Positions 25,956-35,667 of a stretch of 64,000 nt of DNA are shown piece after piece. Made by a program: the position numbers and the translations under genes. The notes beneath the pieces are model-generated. The model was given only the letters and a program-made list of their open reading frames with translations. It was not told the origin of the DNA and did not search any database. The DNA comes from CAZCVI01 sp964502145 (GTDB lineage: Bacteria > Acidobacteriota > Aminicenantia > UBA2199), in the NCBI GenBank assembly GCA_964502145.1, contig CAZCVI010000007.1, positions 123,526 to 187,525 on the forward strand. Reading direction: 5' to 3'. How positions within the stretch are numbered: the stretch's first letter is position 1; every line of letters begins with the position of its first letter.

Positions 25956-27628
25956 GTGTTTTGGATCACTTTTAAAAATTCATTTAAAACATCAATCTTC
26001 CTTTGATTGGCTCGTATTCCTTTCAACTGGTTGATTTTTATCAGGAATCGCTCCTCCTTGCGGGTGTTGTATAACTTCGCATAAATCATCGCGGCATCCT
26101 CCAACAATCCCTGTTTTAAGTAAAGTTCGGCAGCACTCTCCGTGATAATTTGAGCTTCTTCTTCAACTACTTCCTGACTATCTTCTTGAATCTCTTCCTC
26201 AATTACATCTTGAAGCTCTTCTTGACTATCTTCTAGAATCTCTTCCTCAATTACATCATGAATTTCTTCGTGAATTTCTTCCGCAACAGGTTCATCCAGA
26301 CCCATTGGTTCAATGGGTTCAGGTTCCGTCACGTCTGGGACAGCGGAGTAGAATTGAGATACATCAAATTCCTCACCTTCACTCATCCCTAAACTACCGA
26401 TGTCAGAACCAGATGAGGATTCTACGCTTGGTTCTTCCTTTACTGGCGGTTCCCATCCCAGGGAGAAATCCTCTTCTAACGGTGCAGGAACTGGCTCTTC
26501 AACTTCATTTAAATCCCCTGTTTCGTCAAAATAGTCAAAATCGCCGAAATCCACATCCGGGGGGGGCGGCATTTGGGTTAACTGGTCATTGGGAATTTCT
26601 GATTCTGCGAATTCAGTTTCTTTTTCCAGTTCTTCTTGAATGGAAAGCATCCCCGCTTCTTCTACCTCGTCAGCAGTAGCGGTATCTTCTGGCATTACCA
26701 AGTTTTCGCTATCGGCCACGGGTGACTCTTCCGGCATGCCCCAGTCGAGAATAGGGTCCAGTGCCATAGGTGGTTCGAGATTCTCATTTTCGAGATTCTC
26801 AGTCGCCCCAAGATCCCCAAAATCAAGCGCAGGAGGAGAGATAGGCTCCGCCATATCCGGGAATTCGAGAGCTTCGGGAGTATCAGTGGGAATAGATTCT
26901 TCCTCCTCGGCCAACGCTTCTTCAGTATGCCAAACTGGAGGAATATCAGAAATAGATGGCAGTTCCACAAGTTCTTCATCCAGCCCTAGATCATCAAACA
27001 AAATAGGGGGTGGCAACGAGGGTTCGGGTTCAGAATTTTCAAAAAGATCAGGTGTCTCGGTGGGTGGAGGAGCTTGTCTTGCAGATTCATGAGCAGTGGC
27101 AGTAGTATTCGTCACGGTATCAGAAGAAGATATTTTTTTATCATTAACCGCTTTTAGAACCTCCGCGACATCAAATTCATGAATGGTATCGGTACGATTA
27201 AATTGCTCGCTATGATAGGTGACAAAATCCATTTTCTTACCGCTGGGGCCACCACCACTCTTTTTAATGGTATTTATTCTATCAATAGATTCCTTGGCAT
27301 CGGCATTAAACGGATCCAAGAAAAGAATTCTATTGTAATATTCAAGAGCTTCATCAAACTTGTTTCGCTTTAGAGCCAGTATACCTCCTTCGGCCAACAA
27401 ATTGATATTGTTGGGGAAAAGCTGCATCATTTCATTCAATGCCTCAACAGCTTCCCCCAATCGGTTCAACTCCTTCAAGGTTCTAACATGAAGCAATTTA
27501 ATCGGGAAGGAATGGGGATAATCCCGGATCAGTTTTTTTGAAAAGTTGAGTGCCTCGGAGAATCTCTTCTGCTTGAAGAGATTCTCCAATGCCTCTAATT
27601 GCAATCTTTCACTCTTTATATCCGCCAT
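25940..27628 (-). CDS. TPR protein with long acidic linker
   Basis: A 562-residue protein. TPR helices occupy about residues 5-115 (ALENLFKQKRFSEALNFSKKL, ALKRNKFDEALEYYNRILFLDPF). From about 130 to 480 it is acidic and Pro-rich, low in complexity, with repeated EEEI/DSQEE and DFGDFDYFDETGD tracts. A further TPR-like helix pair lies near the end (AAELYLKQGLLEDAAMIYAKLY). No signal peptide, so cytoplasmic. It follows the BACON lipoprotein gene by 22 bp and overlaps the Roadblock-like gene. A scaffold linking pilus assembly to a regulator is plausible but inferred. Confidence 0.72.
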   Translation of the reverse strand: MADIKSERLQLEALENLFKQKRFSEALNFSKKLIRDYPHSFPIKLLHVRTLKELNRLGEAVEALNEMMQLFPNNINLLAEGGILALKRNKFDEALEYYNRILFLDPFNADAKESIDRINTIKKSGGGPSGKKMDFVTYHSEQFNRTDTIHEFDVAEVLKAVNDKKISSSDTVTNTTATAHESARQAPPPTETPDLFENSEPEPSLPPPILFDDLGLDEELVELPSISDIPPVWHTEEALAEEEESIPTDTPEALEFPDMAEPISPPALDFGDLGATENLENENLEPPMALDPILDWGMPEESPVADSENLVMPEDTATADEVEEAGMLSIQEELEKETEFAESEIPNDQLTQMPPPPDVDFGDFDYFDETGDLNEVEEPVPAPLEEDFSLGWEPPVKEEPSVESSSGSDIGSLGMSEGEEFDVSQFYSAVPDVTEPEPIEPMGLDEPVAEEIHEEIHDVIEEEILEDSQEELQDVIEEEIQEDSQEVVEEEAQIITESAAELYLKQGLLEDAAMIYAKLYNTRKEERFLIKINQLKGIRANQRKIDVLNEFLKVIQNTWKRR

Positions 27629-27650
27629 TTCAGTCTACGGTTAGCAGTCG

Positions 27651-29291
27651 TTAATCCTTACCGACTTGGGTAACCAAAATCGTGGCCTTTGCACCATTGC
27701 TAGCAAGAAAAGTAATAATGGCCTGTCGTGGAGTAGTGTTGGGATTGGCAGCTTGGATAGTAATCAAGACCGATGCATTGGCGGTTGTTCCGTTGTTAGG
27801 CACAATTCCAATCCATGTCACATCAGTATTCACCGACCATGTCATGACATCACTGGAAGTAGGATTGGTGACGGTAGCGATGAACGTACTTCCCGCTGTC
27901 GCTGGCGAAGTATACGTGGTGGGTGAAACAGCAAGAGAAGGACCGCCACCTTGATTCACTGTAATAATCACGATGTTAGTCACTCCTGTCGACGTGGGTG
28001 TTAAGGTGACAGTACCGGTTCTGCTGGTCTGTGCATTCGCGATAGTATTAAGAATAAAAGAATCGTTGGTTGTACCACGAGACTTCGACACAACTATCCA
28101 ATTCACATTGGGAGTGATAATATAGTCGATAGAAGTGGAATTGGTACCGCTATTGTAAACATTGATGGTGGTAGAGGTTTGGATATTCGCTTCGACATTG
28201 ATGGTGGTAATGTCTGCGGCCAATACCCCACCAGCAGGTACATCGTTACCTTTCTGATTGATGGAAACTTTGACAGAAGTGGCTTGGGTATCGGTGGCGG
28301 AAATAAGAATTTCACCGGAACGATCCTCGCCTGACGTATTTTCATCCACAACAACGGTGAAACTACCGGGGGTCACACCACTGGATGGGTTGACATGAAT
28401 CCAAGGCGAATTAGGCATAACCGTGTAACCGATATTGGCATCACCGGTTCCGTTGGTGACATTAATCGAAACTGTACCTCCTGCGACCACCACGTCCCAT
28501 TGCGCTACATCAACAGCCAATGTATTCCCACCACCAAACTCCGCTATAAAATCGACATAATAACGATCAGTCATAATCGGGTTAGCAGTGGTAAAAGTAT
28601 AGGCGCTAGGAGAAAATGTATAACCTTTTGCAGAGGGCGTGATAGAACCATACCAGCCGGGGCTAACAAAGAATTCGTAGCTACCGCTGGGACGGGTCAC
28701 GGTCACGCCGCTGGGATTCCCATCATCACCTTCCAAGGCAATAGTCACACCCTCCACGCCGTTTCCAGAAGGCGTTAAGACGTTCCCATGAATAACCACA
28801 CCCTGATTCATATAAGGAATGATACGAAGGGGAACAACATCCCACACATCGGACAGGGGCAGGTTATCCAATCTACCGTTATCTACCAAAGTGGCTTTAA
28901 TCGCACCGGTGATTGTAGACCTAACATTGGATGCTGGGGGTAAAAAATAAGTGATCTGCGCCCGCCCATTACTGTCGGTAACGCGGGTATCACTCAATTT
29001 ATATCCCTCAAAAAAACCATAGCCCAAACCATCTTCAAAAACAATGGTATAACCGCTGGCGGGTTTACCGTCATTCTTTAAGGCCCGCACAGCAATTAAG
29101 GTCGAGGTAGCGGGCTCAGACTGCGGCACATAAAGAGTAGACGGGTTGGCAGTACCTGATAAGACTATCCGGTAACCAGCAGGACCACCGACAACCGGAT
29201 CGGAGGTCGCCCCTCTCTTACACGATGTCGTGCTAATAAGACCAATAAGAGCAAAACACAATATTATAATCAACACGCTATTTTTTTTCAT
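27651..29291 (-). CDS. BACON-domain lipoprotein with carboxypeptidase-regulatory-like domain
   Basis: Started at MKKNSVLIIILCFALIGLIS (29291); an ATG two codons earlier is equally possible, as AGGAGG lies 3 or 9 bases upstream. It has 546 aa. A lipobox-like STTSC follows the hydrophobic stretch. Domains: a Big-1-like segment (VPQSEPATSTLIAVRALKNDG, about 35-125), a carboxypeptidase-regulatory-like domain (NGVEGVTIALEGDD, about 170-240), then three BACON-type repeats (SPWIHVNPSSG, VNWIVVSKSRG, VTWIGIVPNNG). BACON domains are linked to glycan or mucin binding. It lies 13 bp after the preceding lipoprotein gene and appears to be part of the pil-linked transcript. Confidence 0.78.
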   Translation of the reverse strand: MKKNSVLIIILCFALIGLISTTSCKRGATSDPVVGGPAGYRIVLSGTANPSTLYVPQSEPATSTLIAVRALKNDGKPASGYTIVFEDGLGYGFFEGYKLSDTRVTDSNGRAQITYFLPPASNVRSTITGAIKATLVDNGRLDNLPLSDVWDVVPLRIIPYMNQGVVIHGNVLTPSGNGVEGVTIALEGDDGNPSGVTVTRPSGSYEFFVSPGWYGSITPSAKGYTFSPSAYTFTTANPIMTDRYYVDFIAEFGGGNTLAVDVAQWDVVVAGGTVSINVTNGTGDANIGYTVMPNSPWIHVNPSSGVTPGSFTVVVDENTSGEDRSGEILISATDTQATSVKVSINQKGNDVPAGGVLAADITTINVEANIQTSTTINVYNSGTNSTSIDYIITPNVNWIVVSKSRGTTNDSFILNTIANAQTSRTGTVTLTPTSTGVTNIVIITVNQGGGPSLAVSPTTYTSPATAGSTFIATVTNPTSSDVMTWSVNTDVTWIGIVPNNGTTANASVLITIQAANPNTTPRQAIITFLASNGAKATILVTQVGKD

Positions 29292-29304
29292 AATCATAAA
29301 CCTC

Positions 29305-29907
29305 CTATTCCGGATCCGCAAAATTCGAACACCAAATGGAAATGCTACCCACGGCGGGTTCCAAACGATTACCAGCAAGATCCCTGGCGTAGAAAGTAAT
29401 TTTAGCTTCTAATTTCAAAACATGTTCTTGCCCTAAATTCACCAATTCCACAAGGGGGGATTCCAATTTCGCATTGTGCTGAATCAGTATAAACGACAAT
29501 GATGATTCGGTGGTTTCTCCAGTATCAAGGGTCAGATATACTTTTTGCGAAAAGCCGTATGGAACATCGACACCCTCAATATTCAAGCCATCGGCACGGG
29601 TAAATTTAACGTCAACTTGATCAATAATGACATGCTGGTAGAAAGTACTATCCGAAGCGCCTACTTTGGTAGGATCGAGGAGTACGGAAGTAAAGGTACC
29701 GGTCACGTTATCGTTAAAGATAGAACCTTTGGTTAGCACATCGGAAAGAATGGTGGTGGTATCCGCTCCATCTTTATCGACGCCAGTGAGAGACCACAAA
29801 ATAAGCTTGACAGAAGAATTGGTAACATTCTCCAATTTATTGCATCCGGAAAAACCGAGCAACAACACACACAACAATATACCCAATAATAAAGATTTTA
29901 TCTTCAT
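29305..29907 (-). CDS. Small predicted lipoprotein downstream of pilQ
   Basis: A 200-residue protein with a clear lipoprotein signal (MKIKSLLLGILLCVLLLGFSGC; Cys22). The mature part is beta-rich (VYLTLDTGETTESSLSFILIQHN, VLKLEAKITFYARDLAGNRL), with no recognised family. It follows pilQ by 10 bp, and its stop is 13 bp from the next lipoprotein start. This places it in the same operon. Role unknown; association with the outer-membrane secretin is only inferred from position. Confidence 0.7.
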   Translation of the reverse strand: MKIKSLLLGILLCVLLLGFSGCNKLENVTNSSVKLILWSLTGVDKDGADTTTILSDVLTKGSIFNDNVTGTFTSVLLDPTKVGASDSTFYQHVIIDQVDVKFTRADGLNIEGVDVPYGFSQKVYLTLDTGETTESSLSFILIQHNAKLESPLVELVNLGQEHVLKLEAKITFYARDLAGNRLEPAVGSISIWCSNFADPE

Positions 29908-29917
29908 CTTTATTCTC

Positions 29918-32746
29918 CTATTTAATAATTCTCGGGGTTATAAAGATCAATAGTTCCTTTTGTTCGTTACGGCGGGAGGAATTTTTAAATAAATTCCCCA
30001 GCAAAGGAATCTTGCTCAACAAAGGAACACCAGATTTGGTAGTGGTTTTTTCGACCTTGTACATACCACCGATGACAATCGTACCGCCATCGGCTACCAT
30101 GACAGTGGTGGTAATCGCCTGGGTAGTAATGGGGGGGATGCCATTAACAAGGTTACCAAAATCGGCGGAATTGTTATTAATTTCCAACTTGGTGACCACG
30201 GTACCATCGGCAGTGATTTGTGGCGTTACTTTCAACTCCAATGCGGCGGGTTTGTACACGACGGTAATGGTGTTGTTCTGAATAGTTTGCACGGGAATTT
30301 GTTTTCCCTGCATGATGGTAGCTTCCTGATTGTTCTGGGTGGTGGTTTTGGGGGCGGAAATGATCCGGCCCTCACCATTGGTCTGCATGGCAGAAAGCGC
30401 CATATCCAACCTGAGGGTATTGGCCACATTTCCCAGTGTGAATACTGTACCAGAAGTAGCACCAGTGGCGGGAAGATTGACAGCATAGCCGCCAAGGGGA
30501 CCAACCAGCGGGGATGAATCGGATACAAACTGATTGCCACTAACACCGACGGAATTGGGGAATTTCAACGTGGTTTGATTGCCATGTGTGGCATCGGCAA
30601 TAAAATTATACCCCCACTGAATACCGAAACTCTCGATAAAGTTGGCATTGGTCTCAACGATTCTGGCCTCAATGGATACCTGGGGATTGGCTGTATCCAA
30701 AACCTTGATCAAACGCTTCATTTCCTGTATCTTGTCGGGAATATCAGAAATAATCAAGGTATTGGTGCGGGGGTCCTGCAATATTTTACCCCTCTCGGAT
30801 AACTGCTCTTTTAAAATCACGGCGGCTTCACCGACCTTGGCAAAACTCATGGTCTTGGTAAATACTTCGAGTTCTTCTGAATCTTGCTTGGCATTGACCA
30901 GTTCGCGTCGTTGCCTGGCTTCTGCCGCCAGATTGGAGACATTGCCAATACGCAGGATATTTCCTTCCTGGATCATGGAAAGATTATTAATCTTTAAAAA
31001 GAGTTCCAATGCCTGATCCCATGGAACCTGGGTTAACTGGGCGGTCACGCGACCACTAATACCGGGGTCCATCACGATGTTCAAGCCGGAAATCTTGGCA
31101 ATAATCTTGATAACATCCTTTAAATCGGCATTATGAAAATTAAACCCCATGGGATCACCGACATATCTTTTTTTACCGGTAGCAATGGTCTGATTAAGAT
31201 ACGTGATTTGGGCGGAAGGTTCATTACCAGAATCGGTTACCTTATCTGGAGCGGGAGAATCCTGTGCCACCTCGGACTTTTCATCGCTAAAAAAATCTTC
31301 GGTGACAGCCTCTACAGGGCCGGAAATTTTGCTCACAACGGGTATAGTACCATCCTTGGCAGTAATTTTATTTTCTACTGGTTCCGCTTTGACAATGGCT
31401 TTATCTTGGGTTTTATCTTCACTTACGGTCACACCCCTGGTCACGGGATTGTCCGGGCTTGGGTCACTCAGTTCCACACCTGATTCGTTACGGGTAATGA
31501 TAATACCGGAATCATTCTTTTCCACGTCCCCGGCTTGGGCATAGGTTTTGGCAATAGGGGCCACTTTTACTTCAGTGGTACTGGTGGCACTGGTATTGGC
31601 CTGATTTATTCCTGTATCCATTACCTGTTCATCTTTTACCGGTTTTTTTATTTTCTTGGCTGCCGGTGTTGCGGGTGAAGTGGTATCTTGTTTGGTGGGA
31701 ATAGCTTGTGCCACTAGTGCAGGTTGGGGATCATTGTGACTGGTTTTCTTTTTTTTATCGAGGTTAACGGCAGTGTACTCTGCACTATTGGCGATATCAG
31801 TTGTTTTATTAAAAAAAGTCACTTCCAGTATATTTCCATCGCCATTTTTGGGGGATACTTTATAATTTTTTAAATAATGCAAATCAAAGACAACCCGATA
31901 AATGGAAGCGGAATTATAAGAGCCCCTGATCTTCTTCACATTAAGCTGCTCCACGATCTTCTGTATCCGAGCGCCATGGACACCTTGAAAGTCAATGGCC
32001 AATCGTATAGGATCGGTGGGAATAGGAATAACGGAGAAATCGGCCAGACGGGACAAAATAATATCGAATTTCACGCAATTCTCGTCTTTCTGGCTCAGGA
32101 TAATATCCTTTATGGTCACGGACTCATCGTTCCCAATGTCAGCCGCGTTGTCACGACTCTTCGCTATAGGCGGAAGGGTTGGTGTGACCGAGGGAGCCTT
32201 AGCAGGCTGGGGTTTTACCTCGGTGCGGATATTTGGTAACGATTGCGCCGCCGATTCTACAGGCGGGGTGGTTTTCGGGGTAATCGTTGCCGGAGCCCGG
32301 GGTGTTGTGACCGCCATGGTTTTGTTCGTTGCCACTGTATCGGCGCTAAAGGGGAACTCAATATACAAGCCTTTACGGTTAGTAAATACCCTGTAATTAA
32401 CCTGTTGCTTCAACAAGATGTCCACATCGGTATAAGGTCCGCTACCGTCGATCTTCAGCGAATCAATGATGGCAGAATCGAAGGAAAGCTGGTTTTTCCC
32501 CAATTGGAAGGTCACATTGTTAATCCTCATGACGATGCGTTTGGTGTTACCCTTCTCTGGGTAAAACACATCTGGGATGGGGATCATTTTACCGATTTTA
32601 AAGTAGAGCTGAACGAAATCGGTTCCTTTTAGATATTCAACATCCTTAACAGTAAAATCGGTTTTATCGTCAGCATCTGCATAAAATGCTAAACCGGCTA
32701 TACAATATAAGATCAATATAACGGTTAAAAATGATTTGATATTCAT
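29918..32746 (-). CDS. pilQ: Type IV pilus secretin PilQ
   Basis: A 942-residue outer-membrane secretin with a signal peptide. Two AMIN-type domains (about 35-130 and 205-320, KDVEYLKGTDFVQLYF and KDIILSQKDENCVKFDIIL) are separated by Pro/Thr/Lys-rich linkers. A secretin-N/STN segment (MGFNFHNADLKDVIKIIAKISGLNIVMD) follows near 535, then KTMSFAKVGEAAVILKEQL and the secretin pore domain with VSIEARIVETN, GKQIPVQT and GGMYKVEKTTTKSGVPLL. It forms the pore through which pili pass. It is longer than many PilQ proteins because of the disordered linker (about 330-520). Its start overlaps pilP by 4 bp. Confidence 0.95.
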   Translation of the reverse strand: MNIKSFLTVILILYCIAGLAFYADADDKTDFTVKDVEYLKGTDFVQLYFKIGKMIPIPDVFYPEKGNTKRIVMRINNVTFQLGKNQLSFDSAIIDSLKIDGSGPYTDVDILLKQQVNYRVFTNRKGLYIEFPFSADTVATNKTMAVTTPRAPATITPKTTPPVESAAQSLPNIRTEVKPQPAKAPSVTPTLPPIAKSRDNAADIGNDESVTIKDIILSQKDENCVKFDIILSRLADFSVIPIPTDPIRLAIDFQGVHGARIQKIVEQLNVKKIRGSYNSASIYRVVFDLHYLKNYKVSPKNGDGNILEVTFFNKTTDIANSAEYTAVNLDKKKKTSHNDPQPALVAQAIPTKQDTTSPATPAAKKIKKPVKDEQVMDTGINQANTSATSTTEVKVAPIAKTYAQAGDVEKNDSGIIITRNESGVELSDPSPDNPVTRGVTVSEDKTQDKAIVKAEPVENKITAKDGTIPVVSKISGPVEAVTEDFFSDEKSEVAQDSPAPDKVTDSGNEPSAQITYLNQTIATGKKRYVGDPMGFNFHNADLKDVIKIIAKISGLNIVMDPGISGRVTAQLTQVPWDQALELFLKINNLSMIQEGNILRIGNVSNLAAEARQRRELVNAKQDSEELEVFTKTMSFAKVGEAAVILKEQLSERGKILQDPRTNTLIISDIPDKIQEMKRLIKVLDTANPQVSIEARIVETNANFIESFGIQWGYNFIADATHGNQTTLKFPNSVGVSGNQFVSDSSPLVGPLGGYAVNLPATGATSGTVFTLGNVANTLRLDMALSAMQTNGEGRIISAPKTTTQNNQEATIMQGKQIPVQTIQNNTITVVYKPAALELKVTPQITADGTVVTKLEINNNSADFGNLVNGIPPITTQAITTTVMVADGGTIVIGGMYKVEKTTTKSGVPLLSKIPLLGNLFKNSSRRNEQKELLIFITPRIIK

Positions 32747-33321
32747 TGTTTTGATGCCTCCTCTTCAGGGGTTAATCTTATTGTGATCAATTTTTCTTTT
32801 GTTCCGCCCAGGGCGATGGTCAGTATCCGTTTAAATACAACAGCGTTCACATCAATGTCGATAATTTCCCCGTCATAGACACTGTCTCCCACTTTTACAT
32901 CGTAAGGTCTTCCATCTGGTCCCTTAAACAGCGCGATATATTTCCCCTGTTTATATAAAATGCCTTCCAGTTCCAATTCGTCAATCAGCAAACCGGCAAT
33001 ACCTTCTTTGGCTTCCCTTTTAATCTTGACACTTTTCCCTCGCAGTAAATCCCAAAAAGGATCGCGGCGTCCCCGAGGTTGATAGATAAAGTCCCCGCTG
33101 GTGATTTCGTCATCCAGCACGCTTTTTTCTTCCTGTTCGGCAATAGCGGCAGCGCTACTGGCGCCTTCCATGGCATTTGGATCTATCTCTTCTTTTACTT
33201 CTTCTTTTTTGGGGGCTACTTTTTTAGGTTCTTCCTTTGGCTTGGTTTGGGATTGGGGAAGAACATCTAAAACCATAAAAAACATGATAAAAATAACGAG
33301 TAAAATCTTCATTTTCCTCAT
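32743..33321 (-). CDS. pilP: Type IV pilus assembly protein PilP
   Basis: A 192-residue protein with an N-terminal hydrophobic segment (ILLVIFIMFFMVLDVLP), a Lys/Glu/Pro-rich linker and a folded domain beginning YQPRGRRDPF, the usual PilP hallmark, followed by LELEGILYKQGKYIALFKGPDG and VKVGDSVYDGEI. It connects the inner-membrane PilNO complex to PilQ. It overlaps pilO and pilQ by 4 bp each. Confidence 0.9.
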   Translation of the reverse strand: MRKMKILLVIFIMFFMVLDVLPQSQTKPKEEPKKVAPKKEEVKEEIDPNAMEGASSAAAIAEQEEKSVLDDEITSGDFIYQPRGRRDPFWDLLRGKSVKIKREAKEGIAGLLIDELELEGILYKQGKYIALFKGPDGRPYDVKVGDSVYDGEIIDIDVNAVVFKRILTIALGGTKEKLITIRLTPEEEASKQ

Positions 33322-33947
33322 TCTGCCTCCTCCCTCGCCTCAGGCTCTGGCCGGGGTCTTGGGGTTCTAACGGCTGCGGTTACACTCTTTGCCACTGGCT
33401 CCTGGTAGGTATAGGTAGACGCTACAAAAGTGGCTGAAATCGAGAAGATACTGGTCATAGGATTAAGGGGGGCGATAGTTAAATTACTGACGGTAAAGAT
33501 CTTCTTCAATTTTGCCAGTTGGTCAAAAAATATCCCCAGGTTATGGTAATTGCCATCCAAGGTGATGGAAATAGGAATTTCCGTATATACTTCTTGGCGT
33601 CGTTCGGCCTGGGTGGACCAACTTTGAATCCTTAACCGTGCGCCGGAGATAATCGATTGTACTTTTCTCAGTATCTGGCTGATCTCTTTTCCTTCTGGTA
33701 ATATCTCTTTTAACGTGCCCAGAAACTTTTCCTTTGCTTCTTTTTCTAATTTGATCTGATTTAATTGGGTCTCTTTCTTCTCTGCCTTTTTAATGTCATT
33801 ATTCAGACTTTCAATTTGGGTGTCCAGAGTCTCGATCCTGGATTGATTATCAGAATAATAAAACATATAAAAGAAGACGAACAATATACCGCCAATAAAT
33901 AAAAAAGTTAATAACTGACCATACCAGGGTAAACTTTTTAAGTCCAT
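33318..33947 (-). CDS. pilO: Type IV pilus assembly protein PilO
   Basis: A 209-residue bitopic protein: a transmembrane helix (LLTFLFIGGILFVFFYMFYY), a coiled coil (IETLDTQIESLNNDIKKAEKKE) and a ferredoxin-like periplasmic domain with LPEGKEISQILRKVQ and ITLDGNYHNLGIFFDQLAKL. The C-terminal tail is Arg/Pro/Glu-rich. It pairs with PilN in the alignment complex. It starts 8 bp after the pilN stop. Confidence 0.92.
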   Translation of the reverse strand: MDLKSLPWYGQLLTFLFIGGILFVFFYMFYYSDNQSRIETLDTQIESLNNDIKKAEKKETQLNQIKLEKEAKEKFLGTLKEILPEGKEISQILRKVQSIISGARLRIQSWSTQAERRQEVYTEIPISITLDGNYHNLGIFFDQLAKLKKIFTVSNLTIAPLNPMTSIFSISATFVASTYTYQEPVAKSVTAAVRTPRPRPEPEAREEAE

Positions 33948-33955
33948 ACTACACC

Positions 33956-34588
33956 TTATCCCTTTCTCTTTTTAGCCCCGGATTCTTTTTCTGCATCCTT
34001 ACGGGCTTCATCTTTATCTTTGTATAAAAAAGTGAGTCTGAAATCAAACACATCCTGACCAGACTGGGTTTGCCTGACGGAACCGGGGAATTGGACATCG
34101 TCAAAACAACCGGTCCCCTTCAAATTATTGATAAAGTCGGAGATCAAATTATTATGAATCGCCTTACCTTGGATATTAACCAATTTCCCGGAAAAGGTGA
34201 GACTTTGGAGCCACACCCAGTCGGGTATAGCATTGCACAACTGGTCCATCATCTTAACGGTATCTTGCTGTCGGCTTTTTAATTCCGAAATCAATTTTAT
34301 TTTCTTATCGACCATACTTTTGGCATTTTCAAGTTCATCCAATTGTTTCAGCACATTGTCCAGTTCATCTTTCCTGGCCTGTTTTTCGATCAATAACTTC
34401 TCTCTATCATCAATCGCACTGGCCTGGGTAAAATATAAAAAGGCAATAGTACCCAGAGTCAATAAAGTGGCAAATACGATAGCCGCTGTACTGATCTTAT
34501 TTTGCCGGGATTCTTCGGGAAATGCTTTCCCCTCGGCGCCGCCACTGATTTCTTTTTTTTCGGGACTAAGTAGATTTACTCTAATCAT
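33956..34588 (-). CDS. pilN: Type IV pilus assembly protein PilN
   Basis: A 210-residue protein beginning MIRVNLLSPEKKE, the conserved PilN N-terminus that binds the PilM groove. One transmembrane helix (about 33-55), a coiled coil and a periplasmic ferredoxin-like domain (LCNAIPDWVWLQSLTFSGKLVNIQGKA) follow. Basic C-terminal tail. It overlaps pilM by 4 bp. Confidence 0.93.
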   Translation of the reverse strand: MIRVNLLSPEKKEISGGAEGKAFPEESRQNKISTAAIVFATLLTLGTIAFLYFTQASAIDDREKLLIEKQARKDELDNVLKQLDELENAKSMVDKKIKLISELKSRQQDTVKMMDQLCNAIPDWVWLQSLTFSGKLVNIQGKAIHNNLISDFINNLKGTGCFDDVQFPGSVRQTQSGQDVFDFRLTFLYKDKDEARKDAEKESGAKKRKG

Positions 34589-35667
34589 TTGACATCTCCA
34601 ACAGCCCTTAATGCCAATCCCATGGCCACATTAAACTCGGGGGCCTTTTCTTTGATAAAATCCAGATCGAATTTTTTTTCATTGATTTCAATGTTATTAA
34701 AAGGGTTGACAATTTCCACGGGGATATCGAATTCCTGGGAGAAAAAATCAATGATGGATTCCAGGTTGGATGTTCCACCGCTCAGTAAAATATTATCAAT
34801 TCGTCCTTCGGAGGTATTGGAGCGATAAAATTCGAATGTTTTCTTGATCTCAGATTTAAGCTCGTTAAAGATCAGATTGATGACCGGTTTTACTGCGGCT
34901 GTGGAAACGCCGTCGACTTGCCTGCCCTTTTTCACGGATTCGGCCTTCTCATACTTCAGGTTCAATTCTTTCTGGATTAAATCGGTGAATTGATTTCCTC
35001 CAAAAGCGATATCGCGGACAAACACGGGGTTACCGTTCTTGGCAATGATCACATTGGTAATGGATGCGCCAATATTAATAATGGCAATGCTACGATCAAT
35101 ATACATCTCATAATTGTACATGACACTGTTTAATACGGCAAAAGATTCCAAGTCAACAATCTCGGTGGTTTTATCGGCAATAGCAATGACATTTAAATAA
35201 TCGTTTAATTTTTCCTTTTTAGTAGCGGCCAGAATAACGCCCACGCGATCGGGATGGATATCTGACGATTCGATGATCTCGTAATCGATATTGACCTCTT
35301 CCGGGGTGAATGGAATATGGGGGCGTGCTTCCCATAAAATATGTTCATGCATTTCGTTCTGACTTAAACGTTGCACTTCGATCCGCTTTACGATAACGGA
35401 GCTACCGGAAACGCCGAAAGATAACTGGTTGGTTTTGGTCTTAGACTCGTGGAAGATATGAGCTATGGCGTCAGCCACAGCGGTGGAGTCCATAATACTG
35501 CCTTCAACGATAGATTGATACGGAACCGGCTCATACCCGAATGCCACCAACTCGTAATGCATCTCTTTACCCTTTTTCTTGGGTTTTAACTCAATGAGCT
35601 TTAACGCAAACGAGCCAATGTCTAGGCCCAATATTTTTTTTGGTTTCAAAAAGCTAAAAAATGACAT
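34585..35667 (-). CDS. pilM: Type IV pilus assembly ATPase-fold protein PilM
   Basis: A 360-residue actin-like protein: LGLDIGSFALKLIEL is the first phosphate loop, IAIINIGASITNVIIAKNG the second, and ILLSGGTSNLES the adenosine motif. It forms the cytoplasmic ring that binds the PilN tail. It is the first gene of the pilMNOPQ run. The upstream region carries an 11-bp tandem repeat (35706-35755). Confidence 0.95.
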   Translation of the reverse strand: MSFFSFLKPKKILGLDIGSFALKLIELKPKKKGKEMHYELVAFGYEPVPYQSIVEGSIMDSTAVADAIAHIFHESKTKTNQLSFGVSGSSVIVKRIEVQRLSQNEMHEHILWEARPHIPFTPEEVNIDYEIIESSDIHPDRVGVILAATKKEKLNDYLNVIAIADKTTEIVDLESFAVLNSVMYNYEMYIDRSIAIINIGASITNVIIAKNGNPVFVRDIAFGGNQFTDLIQKELNLKYEKAESVKKGRQVDGVSTAAVKPVINLIFNELKSEIKKTFEFYRSNTSEGRIDNILLSGGTSNLESIIDFFSQEFDIPVEIVNPFNNIEINEKKFDLDFIKEKAPEFNVAMGLALRAVGDVK

